Below are positions 48,701 through 56,011 of a stretch of DNA of 64,000 nt, piece by piece (the stretch's first letter is position 1; each line of letters starts with the position of its first letter). The notes under the pieces were generated by a model. That model did not search any database. It was not told where the DNA came from and saw nothing but the letters and a program-made list of their open reading frames with translations. A program made the translations under genes and the position numbers. Source of the stretch: an uncultured Algibacter sp. GTDB taxonomy: Bacteria; Bacteroidota; Bacteroidia; Flavobacteriales; Flavobacteriaceae. The stretch covers positions 186,001 to 250,000 of the forward strand of contig NZ_CANMAU010000001.1 in assembly GCF_947495925.1 (NCBI RefSeq). Direction: 5' to 3'.

Positions 48701-49198
48701 GAGTTTATTTTCTCTTGCCTGAGATTGAATAAAAGGTCCTGAACGGCAAACATAAATATCAAGTAATCCATCAGAATTTATATCAACAATTGTAGATGCC
48801 AACTCAAAACCAGGAAATCCTTGAACATTGGCTGTTTCGGTTACGTCTTCAAATTTTAACTGCCCCTTATTTATGAATAACTTATTACTACCTTGATTAG
48901 ATATAAAATATAAATCAATTAAACCGTCGTTATTAAAATCACCCGCAGAAACGCCAGCACCATTATACATATAATCATAGTTCAAGGCATTCATTTCAAA
49001 ACTCTCTTGAAGTTCATTAATAAATGAAACACCACTTATAGAGTCGCTTACAAATTGAAATAAGCCTGTTTTTACTTTAATTTCTTTGCCCTCCATTTTA
49101 GCAGGTAAACTGTTGTTTTCTTTACAAGAAAAAACTATTAGAAATAGAAAACCAATTACAATCCAATCTTTTTTTATCCTAAAGAATGTAACACCCAT
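45779..49198 (-). CDS. VCBS/FG-GAP and UnbV (ASPIC) lipoprotein of a SusCD locus
   Basis: An 1139-residue lipoprotein with Cys25 (LIVFSC). It contains many FG-GAP/VCBS calcium-loop repeats of the form DxNxDGxxD (for example DFNNDGLIDLYF, DINSDGLLDIYV, DFDKDGDLDMFL, DIDFDGDLDL-like loops) forming one or two beta-propellers. An UnbV/ASPIC domain lies near residues ~550-630 (LKVKLKGAKNNLFGIGARI...VLEVIWPDGSSQEI). Such proteins are frequently found after SusD in Bacteroidota loci and are thought to sit on the cell surface with SusCD; their chemistry is unknown. It is separated from susD by a 100-base gap holding a strong hairpin. Confidence 0.87.
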   Translation of the reverse strand: MGVTFFRIKKDWIVIGFLFLIVFSCKENNSLPAKMEGKEIKVKTGLFQFVSDSISGVSFINELQESFEMNALNYDYMYNGAGVSAGDFNNDGLIDLYFISNQGSNKLFINKGQLKFEDVTETANVQGFPGFELASTIVDINSDGLLDIYVCRSGPFIQSQARENKLYINLGNNNDGVPVFEEQGKKYQLNLPHYSTQASFFDFDKDGDLDMFLINHNTDTKVLYNLDGYKKRKSPFTSDRLFENVEGKYIDVSDKAGIINDGIGFGLGLAIGDLNNDSWPDILVSQDFASSDRIYLNQKNGTFKEVCKEATGHTSNFSMGNDIVDFNNDGWLDFMTLDMVSEDNYGIKASMSGMNPERFKSFVKKGFHHQYMYNTLQLNNGVMSGDSTPLFSDIAFLSGVSSTDWSWGPLFFDMDNDGDKDLFVSNGIKRDFRNVDFIHYRQKEESEFLEKIKKAPQNVIPLLEQQRDDRILRRMPSRKKENYFFENLGDLSFHKKNNVWISEKLTAANGATYADLDNDGDVEIITNNMDDVASIYKNNSVENGFGNFLKVKLKGAKNNLFGIGARIVLKTTSGEQTQEQYFTRGFQSSVSSILHFGLGDERNIEVLEVIWPDGSSQEINNVKSNQTVILKYDEASKRDRTPIKPLYKFQDITRSSGLNHFISQNDFNDFKRESLLPHKMSEENLALAVGDINNDGFDDFYVGGAKGFSGALFLQQKGGTFSKINKALFKSDEDFEDVDALFFDADNDGDLDLYVVSGGNEYDLESKFYIDRLYINERGIFKKAVIPFPNTLRFSGSVVRPYDFDNDGDIDLFIGGRQNPGQYPLPGTSYLLRNDSSTDELKFVKLENLGLEKIGMVTDAQWVDLDSDTSKELVVVGEWMPIVVFKNNNGVLSQSLSNKALENYVGWWFGLSSGDFDNDGDLDFIVGNLGLNSKYQASKEKPFQIYAKDFDETGTLDIVLGYHQNGKNYPLRGRQCSSQQMPFIKKKYPSYHSFAMAELEEVYGSDNIEDALKYNAYWFANSILLNDGKGTFSIEPLDGLAQTTAIKNIINHDLNGNGLQDALLFGNMYDFEVETPRQDAGYGLCLLQEKNGLKSLANIDSGLFVEGEVINVKKINLGTNELGLLVLKNNCNLQLLKIK

Positions 49199-49226
49199 AC
49201 TCTAATAATTAAACTTATAAATTAGA

Positions 49227-49249
49227 TAGGGGGCAATAGTTGCCCCCTA
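49227..49249 (-). promoter_or_regulatory. Intercistronic hairpin between susD and the VCBS gene
   Basis: TAGGGGGCAA (49227-49236), loop TAG, TTGCCCCCTA (49240-49249): a perfect 10-base GC-rich stem in an AT-rich chromosome. No clear U-tract follows on the minus strand. It is probably an mRNA processing, stabilising or partial attenuating element that lowers expression of genes downstream of susCD. It lies in the gap 49199-49298. Confidence 0.75.
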
Positions 49250-49298
49250 ATTACTTACTAACTAAAATCAAAATGATTTCTAAACAAAAAACTAACTT

Positions 49299-51098
49299 TT
49301 AATAATTTGGGTTTTGAGGCATTTGTAAGCCATTACTCTGAGCAGCCTGAATTTCAGCATCAGGTATTGGCCATAAATAATCTCTATCAGCATTAAATAC
49401 CCTAACTTCCAACTCTCTATAGTCTAAATTACCTTTTTCAACTCTTGGTTGAGATGGAGCCCCAGGATAAGTCGCAAAATCATCTTGATCAATATCTGGA
49501 GTTAATCCTAAGTCCCCGCCAATTTTACTAAAACCATTAGCAGGACTTCCAAACGCGATAGTATTTAAAACTTTTTCTGCAATCCGCCACCTTCTAATAT
49601 CAAATAAACGGAACCCCTCATCAGCTAATTCTACTTTACGTTCTCTACGAATTATTCTTCTAAGCTCGGATTGGTTCGTGGTTGTAACTGCGGGATATGT
49701 AATACCAGAACCTCTATATGCTCGCTCTCTTATTTGATTAATCGCGTCCAATACAGTTTGATCAATTTGATTGGCTTCAATTTTAGCCTCGGCATAGGTC
49801 AATAAAGCTTCTGCGTAACGCATTATAATAACAGGGTGTTCACCAACACCTGCCCATATTCCTGTTTCACCTGTTAATGTAGGTTCGTCAGAAAATTTCT
49901 TCCAAAAATAGCCTGTAAAAGACACAAAACGATTTGCTCCACCGGAGCTGTAACGATTGCCGCTAATAGGATCAACGATACTTACTCCTGCTGGATTAGT
50001 TGAGTTAGGGTTATACACTCGCTCTGTTTTAATTCCGTTCTCTACTTTCCATGTTGCTAAACTATCACTATGCGTTTCGATAACATGGCCAGACCAGACT
50101 TCTTGAGGTACTGCTATAGAGGCCTTTAATCTTGGGTCTCTATTTTCAAATGGGTGAGCAGGATCAAAACTTGGATCTTCATCTATGGGCAACCCATTTA
50201 TGGTCTCGTAAGTATCAATTGTTTGTTGTGTTGGTACAAATTGACACCATCCTCCAAAACGACTGCCTTGTCTAACAGCTAATCCATGAACCTTAGTCCC
50301 TGTAACATACTGCAAACTTAACAACGCTTCTGAATCATTGATCCCATTTGCGCTAAACAAGGATTCGTAATCATTAGCTAATGTAATACCACTATCCATC
50401 ACCAATTTCGCTTTTTGAGCCGCTAAAGCGTAATTCCCATTATAAAGAGCTATTCTTGCTGCAAGCGTATTAGCTGCATTTGCAGAAGCCCTTCCCGACT
50501 CGGCAGGGTTTAATGGTAAAACCTTAGCTGCATCATTTAAATCGCTTAATAAATTGGCTACTATTTCAGCCTTTGGCATTCTTGGTAGAGGGTCTTGAGA
50601 AGACACCGTCATTTCATTATGGAAAGGCACATCTCCGTACAACTCTATTAAATAACTATAAAACATTGATCTTAAGAACAATGCCTCACCACGAATTTCT
50701 TCAAATCTTACGGGAGCAGAATTATCTTCTGCTCGTTCCATATTTGCTAACAAAGAATTAGCTCGTTGAATACCTGCATAAAAACTATTCCAAAACCCAC
50801 GAACTAGGTTATTTGTAGAGGTTAATCCTCCAGTTGTTACCGTCGCAGTTTCCGCTACGTTACCTCGGCTAAAACCTAGATCGGTAGCATGATCCAGAAC
50901 CTGAGGAAACGGAGTGGCATTTACATAATTTAGTGATTCATAAACGCCAACCAACGCTACTTCTAACTCCGCTTCTGTAGAGAAAAAAGATGAACTATTG
51001 GGTGTTCCGGGGTCTTTTAAATTCAATACCTCGTCTGCACAACTCGCCATAGCTATAACTAAAAGGCAAAATGCACATAATTTTTTGATTCTTTTCAT
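49299..51098 (-). CDS. SusD-like glycan-binding lipoprotein (second locus)
   Basis: A 599-residue SusD/RagB protein with lipobox Cys20 (IAMASC). It shows LNLKDPGTPNSSSFFSTEAELEVALVGVY-type N-terminus, the TPR helices (IRGEALFLRSMFYSYLIELYGDVPF), VIIMRYAEALLTYAEAK, the RRERKVELADEGFRLFDIRRW signature and a C-terminal YLWPIPDAEIQAAQSNGLQ. It pairs with the SusC gene 21 bases upstream and would form the surface lid over it. It is distinct in length and sequence from the SusD at 25736. Confidence 0.94.
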   Translation of the reverse strand: MKRIKKLCAFCLLVIAMASCADEVLNLKDPGTPNSSSFFSTEAELEVALVGVYESLNYVNATPFPQVLDHATDLGFSRGNVAETATVTTGGLTSTNNLVRGFWNSFYAGIQRANSLLANMERAEDNSAPVRFEEIRGEALFLRSMFYSYLIELYGDVPFHNEMTVSSQDPLPRMPKAEIVANLLSDLNDAAKVLPLNPAESGRASANAANTLAARIALYNGNYALAAQKAKLVMDSGITLANDYESLFSANGINDSEALLSLQYVTGTKVHGLAVRQGSRFGGWCQFVPTQQTIDTYETINGLPIDEDPSFDPAHPFENRDPRLKASIAVPQEVWSGHVIETHSDSLATWKVENGIKTERVYNPNSTNPAGVSIVDPISGNRYSSGGANRFVSFTGYFWKKFSDEPTLTGETGIWAGVGEHPVIIMRYAEALLTYAEAKIEANQIDQTVLDAINQIRERAYRGSGITYPAVTTTNQSELRRIIRRERKVELADEGFRLFDIRRWRIAEKVLNTIAFGSPANGFSKIGGDLGLTPDIDQDDFATYPGAPSQPRVEKGNLDYRELEVRVFNADRDYLWPIPDAEIQAAQSNGLQMPQNPNY

Positions 51099-51119
51099 TG
51101 TTATAATCTTTTTTAATTA

Positions 51120-54100
51120 TTAAAACCCAATGGTCAATCCCATTGTATAAATTTTCATTACCGGATAAAAACCACCATTAGTAAAGTCTGGAACCGTAGG
51201 ATCCACTCCATCAGGCATTTTATCAAAAGTTAATAGGTTTTGACCAGATAAATACAATCTGAAGTTCTTCAATTTAATTTTATCTAAAAAATCTCTAGGA
51301 AGTGTATACCCAATCGTTAAATTTCTCAGCCTTGTATAAGCCCCATTAAACATGTAGGTTTCGTTTACCCTCCAGTTAGGAGAGCTACTATCTGCAATTG
51401 CACGTGGATAAGCCGCACCTGTATTTTGCGGCGTCCAATAATCTGTTTGCCACTGCTGAATTTTACCCGCGTTATAGAAAGACCAACCAGCATCTTCCAG
51501 CAACACTACATCCCTACCCGATTCTCCTATAAACGATACAGAAAAATCAAAATTCTTGTAAGCCGCTTGAAAATCAACTCCCCAAAAAGTGTTAGCTATT
51601 GTACTTCCTATTATTGCTCTATCATCATTATTTATGGTTCCATCTGGCATTCCTGTTAAGTTACCCTCCGTATCTCGTCCATTGGTATCAACATACTTTA
51701 TGTCTCCTGGTTGCACTGTTCCAAATGCAGGAACTGGCAAATCACTATTCAATACTCCATCTGTAAAATCACTCTCTTGATACAATCCAGCCGATTGTAA
51801 ACCAAAAATAGAATTCTGCATTTCCCCAACTCTATTTATTGTATTACCAATAACAGGTAGCTCTGTTAATCCATCAGCAAGACCAGTAACTTCATTATTA
51901 AACGTAGAAAAATTACCAGTAATACCATAATTAAAGTCTCCAATATTGTCTCTCCATCCTAAAGAAAAATCTATACCTGAATTTGTTACATCACCTGCGT
52001 TTCTAAAAGGGACGCCTAAACCTGCACTTGGCGCCACCGTACCAATTTCTAGGATAATATCCTTAGTAGTTCTTTTATAATATTCTGCTGTTAATTTTAA
52101 TTTACTAGAAAATAAGTTAACATCCAAACCAACATTGAAGTTTTCTCCAGTTTCCCATACCAAAAGTGGATTAGCTAATTGTGTTTGTGCTCCACCAACC
52201 TGAGAAGCCCCTCCTAGAACAGTGTCAGCATTTCCTATTCCAAACTGACTTGCATAAATAAAATTCTCAGCTACAGGATTACCATTCGCGTCCGTGGTGA
52301 AAATTTCTTGATTACCCAATTGCCCCCAAGAAGATCTAATTTTCAAAAATGTTACGACATCGTTTTCAGGAAAAAAACCTTCATTTGAAATCACCCAACC
52401 AGCAGAAAACGAAGGAAATGTTTGCGCCCTGTTACTTGCAGCAAACCTTGAGGAAGCATCTCTTCTTACATTAGCTTCAAGTAAATATTTATCGTTATAC
52501 GTATAGTTTAACCTACCAAAAACAGATTCTAAACCAAACAAAGTAGCTGAACCTCGGTTAGTCGCACTTTCTGCATTACCGTTGTTTAGGGTTCTAAACT
52601 CAGGAACCACAAAAGTTCTTCTAAAGGCACCCCAATTTTCCGATTGCGTTTTTATAGATTCATAACCAGCTAAAGCCGTTAAACTATGATCTCCAAAGCT
52701 CTTGTTAAAATTAACTAAGAAATTAAAGTTATCTATAAAAACCTCTGAGGTTGACTTATTTAAACTATTATTAGTAACTAGTTCTGTGTTAGGTTCAGCA
52801 TCTGAGTTTTCTTTATAAATATAACCAGCAATAAAAGCATCCCGATCTCTGTCCGTATATTGAGGCGAATAAGAAAGTGATATTGCTAATTCATCAATAG
52901 GTTTATACGTAGCTTTTAAAATTGCTCTAAAATAATTAGTTATATTTCTATCTAAAGATGTTGAATTAACTATGGCTAGCGGATTATTTCCATTAAAACC
53001 AGGCCCCCAACTACCATCGTCGTTAACAGCTACAAATAAAGGCTGATATCTGTATGCTTGTCTAATTGTATTTTCTAATGCTCTTGGTTCATCTCTAATT
53101 TCTCTTCTAAAGTTTAAATCAAAAGCAACATCTAGTTTATTACTAATTTTTATATCTGAATTAAATCTACCTGAATACCTTTTAAATTCATACCCTGGCA
53201 CATTACCCTCTTGATCGAGATAGGAAATAGACCCTCCTAATTTCAATTTATCTGTACCTGCATTAACCCCTACACTATGATACATTTGTAATCCTGATCT
53301 CGAAAATATTAAATCAACCCAGTCTGTATCCGGTAATTTCTCTGTACCTACTCCGCTGCCATTCCTATATTTTTCTAAGGTTTCCTCGTCAAAAGAACCA
53401 GGTATAGCATCATTAAAGGCCTCCATATACCCCAGAGATCCTAGGAAATCTAATTGTTGAGCAGGAGATTGAAATCCTACATAAGTATTATATGTTGTTG
53501 TCACTACTCCTTCTTTACCTCTTTTAGTAGTGACCAAAATAACACCATTTGCTCCCCTTGAACCATAAATAGCTGCTGCTGCCGCATCCTTTAGTACCGA
53601 AATCGATTCAATATCATTAGGATCGACACCATTTATATTATCAGGTATGCCATCAACTAAAACTAACGGATCATTTTTTCTGCCATTACCAAGTGTCCCA
53701 ATACCTCTAATTCTCAAAGTTGCATCATCTGCACCTGGCTGTCCGCTATTTTGAGTTACTGTAAGCCCGGGAACTAATCCTGCAAGGGCTTGCGACGCTT
53801 GTGCCACTGGCTGCTTAGTTATTTCCTCTGCTTTCACAACCGATACAGAGCCCGTTAGGTTAACTTTTTTCTGCGAACCATAACCTACAACAACAACTTC
53901 ATCAAGTTGCGCTGCGTCTTCAAATAAGGTGATTTTAATAGTTGTCTTACCGGCAGTACTAATACTTTGTTTTAGCATACCAATATAAGAGAATACTAAA
54001 ATTGCGTTTTCTTCAACATTAATTGTAAAGTTCCCATCAAAATCAGCCTGAGCTCCATTTGTTGTTCCTTCTTCCAAGATGTTTGTTCCCGCAAGGGGAA

Positions 54101-54203
54101 TCCCTTGTTCATCTATAACAGTACCAGTAACAGTTTTTTGTTGCGCCCATCCAGCAAAACAAAAACTCAATAGCACCATTACTATGATGTAATTTAGTTT
54201 CAT
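51120..54203 (-). CDS. SusC/RagA-type TonB-dependent importer (second locus)
   Basis: A 1027-residue outer-membrane TonB-linked transporter. It has a signal peptide (…LLSFCFAGWAQ), a carboxypeptidase-regulatory-like domain (VTGTVIDEQGIPLAGTNIL...DFDGNFTI), a TonB-box-like stretch (LDEVVVVGYGSQKKVNLTGS), a plug (LAGLVPGLTVTQNSGQPGADDATLRIRG) and a barrel ending in LTIGF. It is the first gene of the minus-strand unit. A cluster of repeated operator-like sites lies 87-130 bases upstream of its ATG. It imports the oligosaccharide later processed by the dehydratase-aldolase pathway; identity unknown. Confidence 0.95.
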   Translation of the reverse strand: MKLNYIIVMVLLSFCFAGWAQQKTVTGTVIDEQGIPLAGTNILEEGTTNGAQADFDGNFTINVEENAILVFSYIGMLKQSISTAGKTTIKITLFEDAAQLDEVVVVGYGSQKKVNLTGSVSVVKAEEITKQPVAQASQALAGLVPGLTVTQNSGQPGADDATLRIRGIGTLGNGRKNDPLVLVDGIPDNINGVDPNDIESISVLKDAAAAAIYGSRGANGVILVTTKRGKEGVVTTTYNTYVGFQSPAQQLDFLGSLGYMEAFNDAIPGSFDEETLEKYRNGSGVGTEKLPDTDWVDLIFSRSGLQMYHSVGVNAGTDKLKLGGSISYLDQEGNVPGYEFKRYSGRFNSDIKISNKLDVAFDLNFRREIRDEPRALENTIRQAYRYQPLFVAVNDDGSWGPGFNGNNPLAIVNSTSLDRNITNYFRAILKATYKPIDELAISLSYSPQYTDRDRDAFIAGYIYKENSDAEPNTELVTNNSLNKSTSEVFIDNFNFLVNFNKSFGDHSLTALAGYESIKTQSENWGAFRRTFVVPEFRTLNNGNAESATNRGSATLFGLESVFGRLNYTYNDKYLLEANVRRDASSRFAASNRAQTFPSFSAGWVISNEGFFPENDVVTFLKIRSSWGQLGNQEIFTTDANGNPVAENFIYASQFGIGNADTVLGGASQVGGAQTQLANPLLVWETGENFNVGLDVNLFSSKLKLTAEYYKRTTKDIILEIGTVAPSAGLGVPFRNAGDVTNSGIDFSLGWRDNIGDFNYGITGNFSTFNNEVTGLADGLTELPVIGNTINRVGEMQNSIFGLQSAGLYQESDFTDGVLNSDLPVPAFGTVQPGDIKYVDTNGRDTEGNLTGMPDGTINNDDRAIIGSTIANTFWGVDFQAAYKNFDFSVSFIGESGRDVVLLEDAGWSFYNAGKIQQWQTDYWTPQNTGAAYPRAIADSSSPNWRVNETYMFNGAYTRLRNLTIGYTLPRDFLDKIKLKNFRLYLSGQNLLTFDKMPDGVDPTVPDFTNGGFYPVMKIYTMGLTIGF

Positions 54204-54289
54204 AAATTTCTATGTTTAGTTAATTAATTGCGATTAAAATTAGACTTACCACAGCTTGAAAACTGATTTTTTGGAAAAGAAAAAAAAAA

Positions 54290-54333
54290 ACCGTTTCCGA
54301 AACCGTTTCCGAAAACCGAAACCGTTTCCGAAA
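54290..54333. promoter_or_regulatory. Operator cluster: three copies of ACCGTTTCCGAAA
   Basis: The 13-base sequence ACCGTTTCCGAAA occurs at 54290-54302, 54302-54314 and 54321-54333. The motif holds overlapping odd-centred palindromes (TTTC-C-GAAA within a repeat, GAAAC-C-GTTTC across repeats), as in LacI-family operators. It lies in the 361-base region between susC and the divergent LacI gene. Copies 1 and 2 are one 12-base step apart and copy 3 is 19 bases further, so two or more regulator dimers could bind. No perfect -7 box was found in this region. Confidence 0.8.
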
Positions 54334-54491
54334 TCAACATTTCATGAAAACATATGAAACTTCTAACCCTCTAACTTATATTTATATAGAACAAATAATT
54401 ATCCTTAACTCAATTTACATCTGGAATTTATTAAGCCTCAATTTCATTTTGTAAGCCAGTTTTTAATCTAAAAAAAATAACATTTGGAATA

Positions 54492-54502
54492 GTTTTCGGA
54501 AA
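54492..54502. promoter_or_regulatory. Single operator-like site ahead of the LacI gene
   Basis: GTTTTCGGAAA (54492-54502) is the exact reverse complement of 54306-54316 inside the operator cluster. It lies 63 bases upstream of the LacI ATG at 54565. It may allow autoregulation or DNA looping between this site and the cluster 180 bases away. Confidence 0.45.
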
Positions 54503-54564
54503 TTTTAAAACTTTATGTCAATGATTGCGGAATTGGTTTGGCAAGTCCATAAATACTTATAAAA

Positions 54565-55593
54565 ATGAAACACGTAACTATCAAAGATGTAGCGAGATGC
54601 TTAAACGTATCAGTTTCTACTGTATCTAGGGCTTTTAATGACAAATATGACATTAGAAAAGACACCAAAGAAATGATCCTAAAAACTGCACATGAAATGG
54701 GCTATTATCCCAATCCGATAGCTAAAAAGCTCAGTCAAAATAGGTCATTAAATATTGGAGTTGTAGTACCCGAAATCATGAATGGTTACTATTCTGAAGT
54801 TGCTATTGTTCTGCAAGAATTTTTTATATCTAAAGGCTATCAAGTCCTATTAATGCAGTCAGATGAAAATGAAGATCAGGAATTAAAAAATGTTAAAACA
54901 CTAATAAACAATATGGTCGACGGCTTAATAATTGCACCTACCATTGGATACAAAAACGCCAGCTACTATATAGAAAAACACAATGAAGGCTACCCTATAG
55001 TATTCTTAAACAGAATTGATGAGACTTTACAAGCCTCTAAGGTCATTTTTAATAATGTTAAATGGAGCTTTTTTGCAACAGAACATTTAATTAGAGAAAA
55101 ATATAAAAAAATTTATCACTTATCAGGTTATAAAAACCTCTGTGTTTCTTCTGAAAGAATCCAAGGATTTAAAAAAGCGATGAACAAACATAATTTCCCC
55201 AAAGAAAACTATAAAATAATTGAGACAGGACTTCTAGCCAAAGAAGGAATGGATGCCATTGAAGATCTTATCTTTCAACAAGATTTACCTGATGCCTTTT
55301 TCTGTGTTAATGACATGGTCGCCATTGGTGCCATGAAGAAGTTAAAAGACAATGGCTATAAAATACCAGAGGATGTTGCTTTCGTAGGTTTTACTGAAAC
55401 CAGAATAGCAAAGCTTGTAACTCCAGAACTTAGTAGTGTTAAACAGCCAACATACGATATGGCAAAGAAGTCAGGCGAAATGTTATTATCTCGAATTAAA
55501 AACCCAAATTCCGAAATAGAAACAGTTATTTTTAATGGCGAATTTAATATAAGAAAATCATCTGTCAGGGATTCTTCAATTCCAGCTACATGA
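54565..55593 (+). CDS. LacI-family regulator of the second SusCD locus
   Basis: A 342-residue LacI/GalR protein. The N-terminal helix-turn-helix is VTIKDVARCLNVSVSTVSRA with hinge YYPNPIAKKLSQNRS. The sensor domain shows IGVVVPEIMNGYYS, DGLIIAP, FFCVNDMVAIGAM and FVGFTETRIAKLVTPELSSVKQP. It is divergent from susC across the operator cluster, a standard local-regulator arrangement. A related gene fragment sits at 41779-41890. The effector is probably an intermediate of the sugar-acid pathway, by inference. Confidence 0.93.
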   Translation: MKHVTIKDVARCLNVSVSTVSRAFNDKYDIRKDTKEMILKTAHEMGYYPNPIAKKLSQNRSLNIGVVVPEIMNGYYSEVAIVLQEFFISKGYQVLLMQSDENEDQELKNVKTLINNMVDGLIIAPTIGYKNASYYIEKHNEGYPIVFLNRIDETLQASKVIFNNVKWSFFATEHLIREKYKKIYHLSGYKNLCVSSERIQGFKKAMNKHNFPKENYKIIETGLLAKEGMDAIEDLIFQQDLPDAFFCVNDMVAIGAMKKLKDNGYKIPEDVAFVGFTETRIAKLVTPELSSVKQPTYDMAKKSGEMLLSRIKNPNSEIETVIFNGEFNIRKSSVRDSSIPAT

Positions 55594-55792
55594 AATGATT
55601 ACTTTACCATATAGTGTCTTTAAAAAATATTTTCTTTTAAAGTCATAAATATTTACACGTATATCAGTCTATTAAATTATTTTAAAATCTGTAATTATTG
55701 GATATCAAAACTTTACGATAATATAAATTTCAAAATTCAAGGATAAATCAATTCTAGTTGTAGAAAAAAGATATTACTTATAAAACAAAAAA

Positions 55793-55812
55793 GCCGAAGA
55801 TAAATCTTCGGC
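55793..55812 (-). terminator. Terminator behind tRNA-Leu
   Basis: A perfect 9-base stem GCCGAAGAT/ATCTTCGGC with loop AA, followed on the minus strand by TTTTTTG and more T. It begins 16 bases after the tRNA 3' end. Its diverged twin is at 41574-41593. The rest of 55594-55792 is AT-rich and shows nothing else. Confidence 0.9.
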
Positions 55813-55828
55813 TTTTCCTTTTATGAAG

Positions 55829-55910
55829 TGCGGGCGGAGAGACTCGAACTCTCACACCTCACGGCACTAGATCCTAAGTCTAGCGTGTCTACCAATTCCA
55901 CCACGCCCGC
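55829..55910 (-). tRNA. tRNA-Leu (anticodon UAG)
   Basis: An 82-base tRNA folds completely: acceptor GCGGGCG/CGCCCGC, D arm with GGTAGACAC, anticodon stem CTAGA/TCTAG with loop CTTAGGA (anticodon TAG, read UAG), a long class II variable arm, and T arm GAGAG-TTCGAGT-CTCTC. The discriminator is A, as required for leucine. CCA is not encoded. It has its own promoter upstream and terminator downstream. Its 3' part is duplicated at 41609-41659, marking the far end of the adjacent locus. Confidence 0.97.
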
Positions 55911-55920
55911 AAAAGGACTG

Positions 55921-55949
55921 CAAATATAAACAAGATTTTTAAATTGCAA
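55921..55949 (-). promoter_or_regulatory. tRNA-Leu promoter
   Basis: On the minus strand: TTG (55949-55947), an 18-base spacer, and TATATTTG (55928-55921), an exact TAnnTTTG match. The predicted start is only a few bases before the tRNA 5' end at 55910, so the leader is very short. Confidence 0.75.
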
Positions 55950-55980
55950 ACTTTATAGTATTAAAAAACTATCTTTTTTA

Positions 55981-55988
55981 TACTTTTG
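55981..55988 (+). promoter_or_regulatory. -7 box of the M20 dipeptidase gene
   Basis: TACTTTTG matches TAnnTTTG exactly, 24 bases upstream of the ATG at 56012. No TTG lies at the usual -33 spacing. It is divergent from the tRNA-Leu promoter. Confidence 0.45.
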
Positions 55989-56011
55989 AGTACATCCTTA
56001 ATTATACTTCA

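Larger units (their letters stand above)
41609..55910. mobile_element. Putative genomic island: SusCD locus inserted at tRNA-Leu(UAG)
   Basis: The island is bounded by direct copies of the 3' part of tRNA-Leu(UAG) plus terminator: truncated on the left, whole tRNA on the right. The cargo is a complete SusCD-symporter-dehydratase-aldolase locus with its own regulator and operators, plus a LacI gene fragment at the left end. No integrase or excisionase gene lies inside, so the element is either decayed, was moved by a helper, or arose by recombination between two tRNA-Leu genes. The 41485-41930 stretch has no intact gene; it holds the terminator copy, the tRNA fragment and the LacI fragment. 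Confidence 0.55.

Noticed and set aside
54271-54290. Possible terminator or promoter in the A-rich run beside the operator cluster
   Set aside because: The run has no adjacent stem and no TAnnTTTG box on either strand.
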